From Exophiala sp. HKRS030 (Eukaryota > Ascomycota > Eurotiomycetes > Chaetothyriales > Herpotrichiellaceae): 64,000 bases of DNA. Below, in pieces: positions 31,723 through 42,580 of the stretch. The notes under the pieces were generated by a model. The model was not told the origin of the DNA and did no database searches. It saw only the letters and a program-made list of their open reading frames with translations. The position numbers and the translations under genes are program-made. Location: positions 434,001 through 498,000 of the forward strand of contig JAHWDD010000005.1 in assembly GCA_023897205.1 (NCBI GenBank), written 5' to 3'. Position 1 is the stretch's first letter. Each line of letters starts with the position of its first letter.

Positions 31723-34700
31723 TTATTTGAAAAGAGCCAAAATCTCCTTCATATGTTGTTCTCGCACCTCCTTCTTGCTGAGTTGCTTATGGTTCTGGTT
31801 CAGAGACACGTCTGCCAACTGTTGCTTGCGCTTCTGCAACTCGACGATCTTTCTCTCAATGCTATCTTTCATTTGATATCGTTTCACCAAAACTGGCCGC
31901 TTCTGCCCGATCCGATAGATCCGATCGACGGCTTGTGCCTCTGCGGCTGGATTCCACATGGGCTCCATGATAAAGGCTCGGGATGCAGCGGTGAGATTGA
32001 GTCCTTGCCCTGCCGCTTTGATCGATGCGAGGAGAATTGTGACACTGTCGTCCGACGCCAACGCGTCCATGGCCTTCTTTCGATTGTTTAGCGACATTTT
32101 GCCGTCGATCCTCACAAACGAGTGTCCATGGTCTCGCAGCGCAATCTCAATCAGGTCGAGGTGCGAAGTAAATTCGGAGAATACGACACACTTGAGCGGA
32201 GGTTCACCAGCAGCTTCCAAAGGCTCACTGTCCTTCTGCATCACCGCAATATCTTGCAGGAGCGCTTTTGTCTTGGTATGTGGCCCGTGGTATGTGTGCG
32301 CTGTCGCTTCGTCCTCGTCCTGCGCGATATTGTCGTCGGGGGCTGCATAGATCTCTTGCGCAGTGGATCCACTAAATCCAACATACTGCGCAGCGATTTC
32401 TTTGGAGCAGTACGGGCAAGTCACCGGTTCTTTGTCAGGTCTCGTGTCGAAGGTGCTTTTGTCCGCTGCGAAGCATTCTGCACAGATCAAATCGAAGCAC
32501 GGTAAGACGTAGCAGCGAATGCCTTGCTCATCTTCGAACTCTATTTCCGTTATTCGGCGTTCACATCGTCGACAAAGATCAAGTTCGGCCTCAGTCATGA
32601 GATTCAGAGATTCGTAGGCTGTCTGTCTGGAGATAGTAGAGGGCATGTAGTCGTCAAGGTCAATAGCCTCACTTTTACTGATGCCTTTCAGCTTTTCCAG
32701 ATCCTTCTCCTTCAGCAGATCACGGCCATGGGCACAAATCAGCCGCAGCGTCATGATACCTCGGAGAACATGATGCTGAACTCCGCTGCTCTTCTGCTTC
32801 ATGTGTGCCAGTTCTTGAATCTGTACATGCGCAATTTCCTTGAAAAAATCGTGCAGTTGTCGCTCTTCTGGAGAGAAATCAAGCAAGTCCACAAAGTCTT
32901 TCCTCTCTGGCAAATCGATCTGGTCTCGCAGTCGTCGGAGGGTGAATGAGTCGACAAACACTCGCAAAGCTTTCAAGAAACTCGGGTCTCCAGCTTGCGC
33001 GGGACCTCTGATGTACTGGTTAAATCGGGTTGGCGTATCGTATGGATAGAGCCGTAAAAACCTGGTCAGCGACCCTAGATCGTCCAAACGATTTTGAATC
33101 GGTGTTCCTGTCAGGCACCATCGACGCTCGGCCTCTAGGCTGTAGATGGCTTGAGATTGCTGAGCTTTGTGTTCTCGGATCGTGTGGGCCTCGTCCAATA
33201 TGATTCTGAACCACTTCAGCTGTTTCAGTGGAGTGACACCAGTGGCACCCCTGCCCGAGAACTCGGAGGCCACAACCCCGTAGGTGGCGATGATGATGTC
33301 GAACTTTGACAACTTGTACGGGTTCCGTTCTCGATTTGGACCATGATAGACGTAATAAGACACAGCATCCGAATCCATATGCGCCGCAATTTGGTCCTCC
33401 CAATTCTTGACCGTACTTGTAGGACAGACAATCAATGTTGCCTGAGTGTTCGCCAGAAGCACGTTTTGATCATCTCGAACGATCTTCTCCTTGCTGAATT
33501 CCATCGCCTCGTCTAGCGTGCTCGCTATCAGTGACAAGGCCTCCAAAGTCTTTCCGAGACCCATGACATCGGCGAGCAGTCCTCCAAAGACTTGATCCGG
33601 CTCGTCTTTTACTGAGATTCCACTGACAACCTCGCGATAGACCGTGGCACCAATCTTAGTGGTCACCCGTCTCCACAAAGAAGAATTGTCCGACTCATCA
33701 GTCCCGAATGTTCTCGCTTTCTCATGGCGGAGCATGAACGTGAGCGCCTGTTTTTGATGGCTTAACAAAGGAGTTGTAATGACCGACGAGGGCGGGTCGC
33801 TCTCTTCCAAAGCACTTCCGGCATGCGCAAATGAGTCAAAGAGCTTCGATACGGCTTCTGTTGCTTCTTCCAGAGTACGGGCATCGGAAAGAATAGGAGT
33901 GTGTCCGGTCTTTCTGGTAATCTGAGGTAGGAGATCCTTCTTCTGGTGTGGATTGACGATTGGGATACCAGGCTCAGGAGCCATTGGTGGGCGAAACCAA
34001 AAGTTATGTTGTCCAAAGTGTCGTCCGATTTTTGCGACATCCCTTCTTCGCCCGTAGACATTTACGACCATTTTCAGAAACTCGGAGCATTCGACGTGAG
34101 GCCACTCGTTTGGCTTCTTACGGCGATTGATGAGCCTCGCCTGCGTTCGAACTCCTGGCAGACCGTCCAATACTGGGGCCAGGGCAGCGGCAAAGTCGGC
34201 GTTTACCTTACCGAACACGACGCCCCATGGATCCGAAACTTCAATGATGGTATCGTTTGATCGTGTTCGCAAAAGAGTACATTTCATGACCGGCCATTCC
34301 TTGTCTCCCTGAAAAGTCGAAATATTCTTGGGTTTGGGAATGCGGTGTGCGTGTACGTTGGTCGAGAAATGACCGTAGCAAACTTCTTCGTCATCCACGG
34401 TTCTGGAAGAGACAATCTCAATGTCATCGTCTTCATCGCCGTCGTCGTCGTTGGTGAGGTCGACTAGAGATTTCAATGTATTCTCGGCAGACTTTTCAGG
34501 ATCGGGACGCATGTATCCGCCAACGATGCCACTGCTGGGATGATGTGCATAGCTCAAGGCCTTTTTTGACTCGGTGCTCTCAGAGCTGGGACTTGGCTTC
34601 ACCTTCTTCCGGGGATGACCGACTCGGGATTCCACGCCATGCACAGCCTCTAACAGAGACCGAGGACCGCTATGCTGGCGATTCAACCCAGGAGTATGTG

Positions 34701-35142
34701 AGGGGTGTGGATGCGTATTGTCATGGTCTGCACCACTGTACGGCATTGGTCGGCCCGCATTCAGGCTTGAAATCTGAGACCGCTTAGGCTGGAGGAGTGA
34801 GCGTGGATCCAGCAATGTCCGAGCTTCCGAATATCCTGGCGGAGTATGTGGTAAGATTGAGTTTGTGCGTATTGCATCAGCCTGATTGAGAGGTAGAGCG
34901 GCCTGGTGCTTCGGAGGCATGTTGTCAGTCGATGAAACGTTGGCTGCCAGGTATCAGAAGTCAATTCCAGAGAAGTCCTAGTGAAGGAACAAGCACAACA
35001 CTTGAAGAGGCTCGAATATGATGTGGGTAAGGTAAGGCTGAAAGTCAAGAAACAATGGATGGGCGACTGGTTTGTTACCTTCTGGTTTTGATTTCTTCTT
35101 TATCGACTTGGGGTCAAGCAGCATACGCGCATTGGCAGCCAT
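31723..35142 (-). CDS. SNF2-family ATPase with RING finger (RAD5/RAD16/HLTF-like)
   Basis: Two exons, 35142-35079 and 34943-31723 (135-bp intron), encode 1,094 aa starting MAANARMLLDPKS. The SNF2 core has Walker A DVMGLGKTLEAL, DEAH box ILDEAHTIRE and motif III LTGTPIQNRLDD. A RING-type finger (CRRC ... CFDLICAEC ... CPYC) lies between the helicase lobes, as in Rad5, Rad16 and HLTF. The C-terminal lobe has the VDRIYRIGQKRPVLVKRY motif. The first 380 residues hold a disordered segment and a beta-rich domain (WPVMKCTLLRTRSND); I see no clear HIRAN domain. Such proteins are nuclear DNA translocases with E3 ligase activity in repair or chromatin control. Two oddities are Asp where the RING usually has His, and Val in place of Glu/Asp before MGLGKT. 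Confidence 0.9.
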
Positions 35143-35795
35143 GATTTGTTGTGAACAGGGCGATGTAGTTAGCGCCACGAAGGGACGTGTGAGTGATTCA
35201 TGAGCACTCGTCTGTAGTGAAGAGGTGGCGAATCATGATGGTCGAGAATACCTGGCAGTAAACTTCAGACGAAAGTACATCCGAAATGGGATCAGTAATC
35301 TTCAATGAGACGCTTAGCGACGGTGTCATGCGTTATGAAAAAATTGAAGTCAAATAATGAGAAGTGAAGAAAAGAAAGGCAAATTAACGCTTTCGAATGC
35401 CAATTCATTATCACATTTCTTCACGGAGGGACGTCGATAAACTCGTCTCAAATAATGGGGATGTGGCGTTGAATCCCACCCCTCAGCCTCGCGCTAAGGC
35501 AACGAGGCTGCAATGAACCGCTAGTAATGCCCATGTGATGCTCCCTTGATGCTCCCAGCAAGAAGGCATCATTAACCAGCCACCGGAACAGTCGAGTTGA
35601 CCATCTAGATCCACATGATATGCCCCCAGCACTACGTATCTTAGCAGAAGCCACGAAATACCGTGCCGCCCTAGCACACAACAGCCTCACCTCAATGAAG
35701 AAAGGACAGGTGAGCAACCCCGTGACAGCTGCATCTGCATAGCGAGTGACATGCCGCCCCAAAAAGACGCAGTACACAAGTTCTTTTGACTTGAT
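35143..35795. other. Intergenic region upstream of the SNF2 gene
   Basis: The 653 bp contain the SNF2-gene promoter and the 3' UTR of the next minus-strand gene. No motif was recognised. Confidence 0.4.
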
Positions 35796-36476
35796 TCATT
35801 CTGGTGCTCGAGATCCCACCATCCAGTCTTCCTGAGCAAGCCATTCACTCCACGCCCGTTCGGCAGCCTCGATTTCGCCATCAGTTGGATCATACAGTGG
35901 CCGTATAAAAGGCACTGTCTCGAGCGGCAGCATGTCGTAGTCACGCTTGACAGATGCCCAACCCCCACTCTTTGCTGCAAAAAGATAATTGCGCCTCTCC
36001 TGTTCCCGTTGTGGTCCAATGCCAGGCCGCCAATTATCACCAAAGAATCCATGCAACACCTGAGGAACGTCCATTCCGGTAACGACCAAGCGACGTACGT
36101 ACGGAATCAACGAGACCGAAGATGCGACTGCTTCCGATTCGGAAGCGCTACCAGATGTCCTCTCCCTTTCTATTTTGGCCTTGCCACTCCGAGAGCCCGT
36201 TGTGCTGTAGATCGGATGCGGCTGTCGTTGAAATGGCAGTAGGATGTTGATGAAGGCCGCAAATGCCTGAACAAGTGGTTCATGCTGAGCATGGTCTATG
36301 AAATATTTCTGACAGCTTTGGTGCTTTGGGTACCATGCAATTATGTCGAATTGGGGAGTACCCTCTGGTGCTTTGCCGTGGTTTGAAGTCTCGGAGGGGC
36401 TGTTGATCCCGGTAAATCTGGCGTCTCGGTTGGATCTTGAGGAGCCTGCCTCTGAAGACGACGATGAGAATTCCAT
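35796..36476 (-). CDS. Conserved fungal hypothetical protein, 226 aa
   Basis: This single-exon gene begins at the ATG at 36476 (MEFSSSSSEAGSS). The open frame continues upstream but becomes Cys/His-rich leader-like sequence. After a Ser-rich disordered N-terminus there are two conserved-looking blocks: FDIIAWYPKHQSCQKYFIDHAQHEPLVQAFAAFINILLPFQR and, after a linker, SLIPYVRRLVVTGMDVPQVLHGFFGDNWRPGIGPQREQERRNYLFAAKSGGWASVKRDYDM. The C-terminus (AERAWSEWLAQEDWMVGSRAP) is Trp-rich. I recall similar uncharacterised proteins in Pezizomycotina but can name no function. There is no signal peptide or membrane segment. An exact TACGGAGTA word lies 8 bp upstream of the ATG. Confidence 0.75.
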   Translation of the reverse strand: MEFSSSSSEAGSSRSNRDARFTGINSPSETSNHGKAPEGTPQFDIIAWYPKHQSCQKYFIDHAQHEPLVQAFAAFINILLPFQRQPHPIYSTTGSRSGKAKIERERTSGSASESEAVASSVSLIPYVRRLVVTGMDVPQVLHGFFGDNWRPGIGPQREQERRNYLFAAKSGGWASVKRDYDMLPLETVPFIRPLYDPTDGEIEAAERAWSEWLAQEDWMVGSRAPE

Positions 36477-39468
36477 TTTCCGATACGGAGTAATGTGCGT
36501 GTGTCTTATGAGACTATGCCCTGATGCGTCCGGAAGACAAGGTGAACAAAGCACACCGATATGCCACCGCACCACAATTTGCCATAAAACCACGATTGTG
36601 GCAGTGAGGTGCTTGCATTATGAGAAACGCAACATGGCCAAAAAAAGACTCTCCCTAAAGTTATGAATTGATGTTTGTTATTTCTTGCGCCGTGTGCCTT
36701 ATGATTGAACTTTCCGTGACGTGGCAGCCGGGTTCTTCTGCACCAAGGAGACACCGCCGGGCGGAACAAAGTTGACAGGTCTGTTTTTCAACCCGATGGT
36801 GAATCTCAAATAGTCCCACCCAGGTGCCGTTCAGAATATGATAAAACTGTGACAAGACAGATGGTGGCAGCGAACCTCCCGAGGCCTGGAGAGGTGCGTC
36901 AGATTGATGTAGTCTGATTTGACTGCCTGGGCAAAGGTCGGGGAGGCGATTCGATCGCGAGGAATAGCCAGCCGGTGTAGCGAGAACCAACAAGTGTGGG
37001 TAAGGATATCCGTACGGAGGATGCAAGCCACTCAATCTCATGCCCGTGATATCGACAAGTATTTATTAATTACCTACCTGTACAGTTAACGTTGGGTGTG
37101 GTAGGCGAGTTTCCACTGGCGCGCCATTTCCAATAAATAGGCCCTTCCTCGCGTTAGTTATAGCACCAGCCACCGCAGACAACCAACTCATCTTCGATGG
37201 CCGTTTCGACTGGGTCAAGGTTAAGCGACCAAACGCACCATTCACTTTGTCTGTTTTTATTCTCATTATTCGTGGTGTGATACAGATCATTCTCGACTCT
37301 ACATTTACTCAGTTAGCACCATTAATTGCAGTCGCCAGCTCGCCAGCCAAGTACCTAGAGACTACGTTGGGCTATATAACTCGCTCCTCTGTACCTGTAT
37401 CTCGGGCCACTTGCTTCATGAACCAGAAAAGGTCACACTGACCTCACAATCACGACGACAATCTCCATGAGCCTACAACAAATACCATGGAGGAAAACAG
37501 TCGCATCAGCTGTTGGATTGATGCTTCAAGCAATTTGTTGAGCCTTCGGTGGCGTTACAAATCCGCTTCGCACAAAGCATAGCAATCGAGCAGGCCATGG
37601 GCAGGCGACTCAATGATTCTTGGAAGCCCACAACGGTGTGGGATTTGTGAAGGGTGAACTGCCTCGAATACCAGCTAATCATCATCGATATTCTCTCGAG
37701 CCATCAGTGCAGACTATCTATCTTGTTTGTGCCGACTTGTTCCCACTTCAAATTTTGCAACAAGGAACAATGGCAATAAGACAGACTGTCAAAGCGTACC
37801 TGTGCTTATTTTGGTGGTATAGACCACCATCTCTAAGGGTAATTGATGTACTGTAGTTACTTGAGACTTCGCTCCGGATCTCGTGTAGCACCATTAAGCG
37901 GCGTGGTTTGGCTATACGCACCCAACACTAGCATTCTTGGTGTGAAAGTCAGCGTACTCGATACACGCAGAAGACTTAAAGTACCTCGTAGGTACGGAGT
38001 AGACCTGAGAGAGCACATTGTGACTGAAAACGCATAATCTCCGCTGCCACCAGTGAAGAGAGAGGGTTGACTGCTCCCGCTTACTTCAGCGACTGGCGGT
38101 CGACTTTACACGTTGCTGGCCCCCAAGTCAATATGCACAAGGGCCAACCTACTGTACTCCGTAGTCAGCCGTTGATTTCAGACCGCCGCTCTCCCACCGG
38201 ACCCAGACGACTGGCATTACTCCTAGGCCACGGCGGGTTCGATAGATGCCTTCTGGTGGTGCTTATGCCTAGACACAATCAGGGTCTTGGTGTTGACTGC
38301 CCTTTTTCAAGCCGTAGATGATGCAACTTGAGGCTGATCTGACTTGTTTGGGCCACCTCGGAACCTGAACCATGTTGGGAGACCTTGGGAGACACGGGAT
38401 CTGCTGGAGCGCGCAACGAGTAATTTTATAGCCCATCTTTTGTTGAGGGCTTGATGGCGGAGGCCCAGTCCAAAGCCTAAATGGCACCAGAGGACTTTTT
38501 GAATTGCTGACTCAGGTGCAAAAACCCCCTGCTTGCGGTATCATTTCAGTCTCTGAGTGGCGGTTCTCGCATATGTCAATGCACGATCCCTGGTAGACTC
38601 GCCCTGCAGGGCCGTGGATAGTTCGCTAGGCCGGTACCAGACTGGGACCTGGATAGACCGTATTCGTAGACTTGGTGCATTTTGGTTTGAGCACAGGGAC
38701 TCGGAAGATGAGCGGCGTCGCCCAAGGCAAACTGACTAATACGCGACTGCTCGGATGTTGTCGTTCACAGTGTGCACCTCGAGGGACTGTAGAGCTTTAA
38801 GGCAGACAGAGTGTCAATAGCCACCGAGAGCGCCTCGGTCCGACTTAACCATCAGTCTGGCAGGTTGGATCATTCTGCACGTCTTTGTGAAGCCGATAAC
38901 ACAATACGAGGTCGATCGTATTCTTGTTGCAACATGTGCTGTTGATAGACAGGGAATTGTGTAATGAGAGCCCTGGACTGCGACCCCTCCACTTTATTTC
39001 GGGGAAATCCACGCCGATCGCCTGGAATCCTTCTGTCCTCGCTACCCGTTCCAAAACGGCCATACTCCTCAACAACAACCGTCTTCGTCGACTTCATTCG
39101 AGCGTCTCGACCGCTGGCGATTAACCCCTCGATATCTCTGAGAAAGGCGGTTTCACACCGAAGAAATGTCCTCCAACGAGGTGACGACTCCCTGACACCT
39201 CTTTTTCTGATCGCCCTCAATTCAATACAAGCCCTCAACAACCTCAGCCTCACTTTCCAATTGCTATTCCCTGATCCTCGCACAAAGACGACCAAAGTAC
39301 ATCTACGTATCCGCTCTGAATTGTGTTGTGGTCGCATTGTGCACGCTTACATTCCCGTCCTTCGATTGAACATTGGTTCGAGTTCGTGCAACTGCGGTAT
39401 CTTTCCGAGTGGCATCGGTGGCAGCAGTATCCTCAAAGTCAGCTTCTATCAGAACAACCACCCGAGCC
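36477..39468. other. Gene-poor 3-kb intergenic region
   Basis: I find no supported gene. The region has three exact TACGGAGTA words (36484, 37993, and 38155 inverted). The part from about 38,900 to 39,468 is probably the long leader of the bZIP gene and contains several upstream ATGs. Open frames on both strands (for example 38870-39337 minus and 38964-39575 plus) overlap one another and show no domain. Confidence 0.45.
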
Positions 39469-40529
39469 ATGGATTTCTCATATTTTACTTCTGCCCCCCA
39501 ACCGTACCAATTCTTTGGACTCTCACACACGCCCAGCAACAACCATGCGCCGACACTGGACGACTTCAATCCTAATGCCTCCAATGTGAGTACCTCTTTG
39601 GACGTCGATCTGGCTCCTTTGACAGTCTCACAGGACCAATATGATTCCGCTTTCGCTGCCTTTCAGCAAAATTTCCACTATGACCCCTCCACGTTTCTCG
39701 CCCAGCCACATCAACCCAATAACGTATCCCCTCCGCTCGATGTACATCAGGATTCGATGTTATCCATACCTGATGGCGACTCGAAAGGATTCACTGCAAC
39801 GGTAGCGGAAGTGCCCGCAGAAGAGACAGTTGTTGGCCGAAGTAGCAGTGAAGAGAAGGACTTATTGACACCGCAACAAAACAAGCGGAAGGCGCAGAAC
39901 CGAGCAGCGTAGGGATTTAATATCGTGTTGCGTATGGCAATGGGATTGCTGATGTAATAAATAGGCAACGCGCATTCAGAGAAAGGAAAGAAAAACACGT
40001 AAAGGACCTCGAAGCCAGACTTTCCACTTTGCAGCGCCAATCGATGACTTTGAATGGCGAGAATGAAAGGCTACGTCGGGAACTGGCCAAAGTCGCAACC
40101 GAGAACGAAATCTTGCGAGCTACGTCTGGTTCTGCGTCCAACGGGCCCACACCGTTCATGGAAGAGCCCGATGCTTTGGTCGGTCCCATGCGTTTCGTAC
40201 CGACAGATCTACCTGCAAAGCCACGCTCCTCGCCCAGTAGCATGGCCTCTGGAGCTGAGCCGTTCTCCAAATACGCACATTTCGGCACGATGAGGACCAT
40301 CACCATCGATGACGAGACTGGCGAACAACTACTCGGCGCTGGTGCAACCTGGGATTATATCCAGGCGCACGAGTTGTTCCGGAAGGGTCTGGTTGATGTA
40401 GGCGATGTATGTGAACGATTGAAGAAGATGGCCAGGTGTGATGGCCAAGGGCCAATCTTTTTGGAGAGCGATGTTAGGCAGGCGATTAGCGAGAGTGCAG
40501 TCGCAGGTGGTCGGGACGAGTTGATTTGA
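39469..40529 (+). CDS. AP-1-like bZIP transcription factor
   Basis: Two exons, 39469-39908 and 39965-40529, are joined by a 56-bp intron and encode 334 aa. The intron lies inside the basic region: splicing joins NKRKAQNRAA to QRAFRERKEKHV, giving the complete Yap/Pap1-type DNA-binding motif (NxxAQxxFR), followed by a leucine zipper (LEARLSTLQRQ). The N-terminus MDFSYFTSAPQPYQFFGL and the C-terminal block ATWDYIQAHELFRKGLVDVGDVCERLKKMARCDGQGP resemble a group of fungal AP-1-like factors. The paired cysteine-rich domains of Yap1/Pap1 that sense oxidants are not seen; the C-terminal block has only two Cys. A 48-nt in-frame segment at 39584-39631 has GTGAGT and CACAG ends and could be a further intron. 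Confidence 0.88.
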
Positions 40530-41318
40530 ATTTATTTGGCTCCCTATGCAGGGAGTCTGCTGATTTGTTGGTTCACCATGGCTTTGTGGGATATCTAGTA
40601 CTGGAATTTTGATTTAAGCGAGGCGTCATGGTGCACTTTACATCAACAAATATTTTGAATTAGGAGGACTTGTTTGAGCTCTTTTGACTGAAGGGTCCTA
40701 TCTTTGTCGTCGAGAGGCTGCTTTGTGTCCCATGACGGGATCGACAACTTGAGAGCCTCTTCAATGCTTGAGAATCTTTTTTGAGTCCAAGGTTGATGCT
40801 CTGGATCAGAGTGTCTACACGACACTATCATTTCATGATGCTCAGGCAAACTCGAAAATAAACATATTTTCTACAGGCGACACGGCTCTACCTCGAACCG
40901 CAGCCGCATATGCAGCATCGGCTGGTTCGAGTGTCATTTGCTACCCGAACAAGCGAGAGCCGACGGCAGCGTATCAAGCTGGCTAGAGACTAGGATGCGT
41001 TGACTGTTTTCTCGACACTGCCAGTTTGATCGACACTCGGACCAGAGCAGAGAAGTCTGTCTCGCGAGGGCCCTTGAAGACTGACGGAAGTTATATACCA
41101 GAAGACTGGCAGACTACAGGCGGAATCGATCATATCCTTTGAGCGGTCCGTTGTCATCTCGACCTAGCATTTTAGCAGCAGCCTGCGGAATTGAGCTGTG
41201 CAAATTTTGAGAGTGCTTGGTGGTCGAATACTGAGCTTCGCGGAGAAACTTAGGGACTGTAAGGGTTCGTAGAGAGTGGTTTTGGTCCGTATAGCTTGAC
41301 CGATCTAAAATTTCGTCG
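40530..41318. other. Convergent intergenic region between bZIP and PLP2-like genes
   Basis: The 789 bp lie between two 3' ends. No gene, RNA or repeat was recognised. Confidence 0.4.
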
Positions 41319-42125
41319 CTAGTCCCAATCATCATCATCACCATCATCATCTATGGGTTTTTTGTTGCCGCCGAGCTCTTCCTCACTATCTTTTCGCTTA
41401 AGGCGCATGTCGTTCTCGTTGATCGCGCCAACGTCCACGAGAAGCTGCTCGATGTTGCGAAGATTCGTCCGTGGTCCGTTCAACTGTGCCAGGGTTATAA
41501 CCTGCCTCCTGATATCACCGTCCTTGTAGATCAGAATTGTTGGTGTGTTGCGTTCAGGGTAACCTTCGATACACAGGTCGGCTCTTATCTGGCAGAATTT
41601 GATATCGCCATACTTTGCCGCTGCTTGACGCCAGACTTCAGTCAAAACTCGGGACTCGACATTCGTTCCAAGCGAAGACGTCAAGTTGACAAGTACAAAT
41701 GCATTGGCACTCTCGTCCGTGACGTCTCGCGCATAGTCGGGCTTCTGAAGTGGATAGACTTGACCATAGACACTTTTCTTCTGAAGAGTTGAGAGTTCGG
41801 CGAGGCGACGTTGCCGGTACTGCTCCAAAAATGCCTCGTCCTCTTCATCCTCCAGGTCGGCGAGTTCATCTAAGTCTTTATCCTCGAGCCGATTCTCGTG
41901 GGCTTTGCGTGTAGCCTCGAGAAGAGCTTCTTGAATGATTGGCTCTGGATCTTTTGGCTTCTCTGGGATGATGCCATGTTTGCGGAGAATATCATTCCTG
42001 TCATCAAAGTATGAACATGAATCTTTGCTTGCAACAGGGCGGGTAGACACAGGGCAGATGTATTTCGCTTACCATTCTGTATCGGCATTCGGGTCATCAA
42101 CTGGCACATTGACTGGCATATCCAT
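41319..42125 (-). CDS. PLP2: Phosducin-like protein (PLP2 type)
   Basis: Two exons, 42125-42073 and 41997-41319, are joined by a 75-bp GTAAGC intron and encode 243 aa. Splicing gives the family hallmark DTEWNDILRKHGIIPEKP. A charged coiled-coil region (LADLEDEEDEAFLEQYRQRR) is followed by a thioredoxin-like domain (NAFVLVNLTSS, KFCQIRADLCIEGYPERNTPTILIYKDGD) and an acidic tail (DDDGDDDDWD). Thioredoxin active-site cysteines are absent, as usual in phosducins. Plp2-type proteins are cytosolic co-chaperones of the CCT chaperonin for actin and tubulin folding; the role is inferred from family. The gene diverges from SEC21 over 455 bp. Confidence 0.93.
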
Positions 42126-42580
42126 GTTGAAGAGAGATATGGAGTGATCGCAGCACCTTCAAATTTTCATCCTGACCTCCAACTAGGTGTCGAATTTTGT
42201 CTAGGCACCAATGATCTGGGATGAAGTGAAGGATCTGAAGCGTCGTCAATGTGACAAGACACGCTACAGCCACAGTGGCTTTCAAGTGTGGCGCACAACG
42301 CGCACTCCACAAGAATTTGGCTTCGGCGAGGACACTGTAGACATCCCCCTGCGACTTTCAACGGCCTCACGTCGACACTTTTCCCTTGTTGACACTCTTT
42401 CAGCGTGCAATCCACGTCAGTCTCTCCCTCTCCAGACATACTCTTCCTTTCTTCCTTCTCCGCGACATGATCGTGCGGTAGTCCACGCCAAATTCCCGTT
42501 ATTCTCCTTGTGCTTTTCAGGGCATCCTCGTTATCCAACTCCAACATACACCCAAGAATACACGAAGGACCATATTTACA
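42126..42580. promoter_or_regulatory. Divergent promoter between PLP2-like and SEC21 genes
   Basis: The two start codons are 455 bp apart, so both promoters share this segment. CT-rich tracts lie toward the SEC21 side (42420-42480). Confidence 0.45.

Noticed and set aside
38870..39575. Overlapping frames of 155 aa (minus) and 203 aa (plus) before the bZIP gene
   Set aside because: They overlap each other, have no domain and differ in composition from real genes; noted only as possible upstream ORF sequence.
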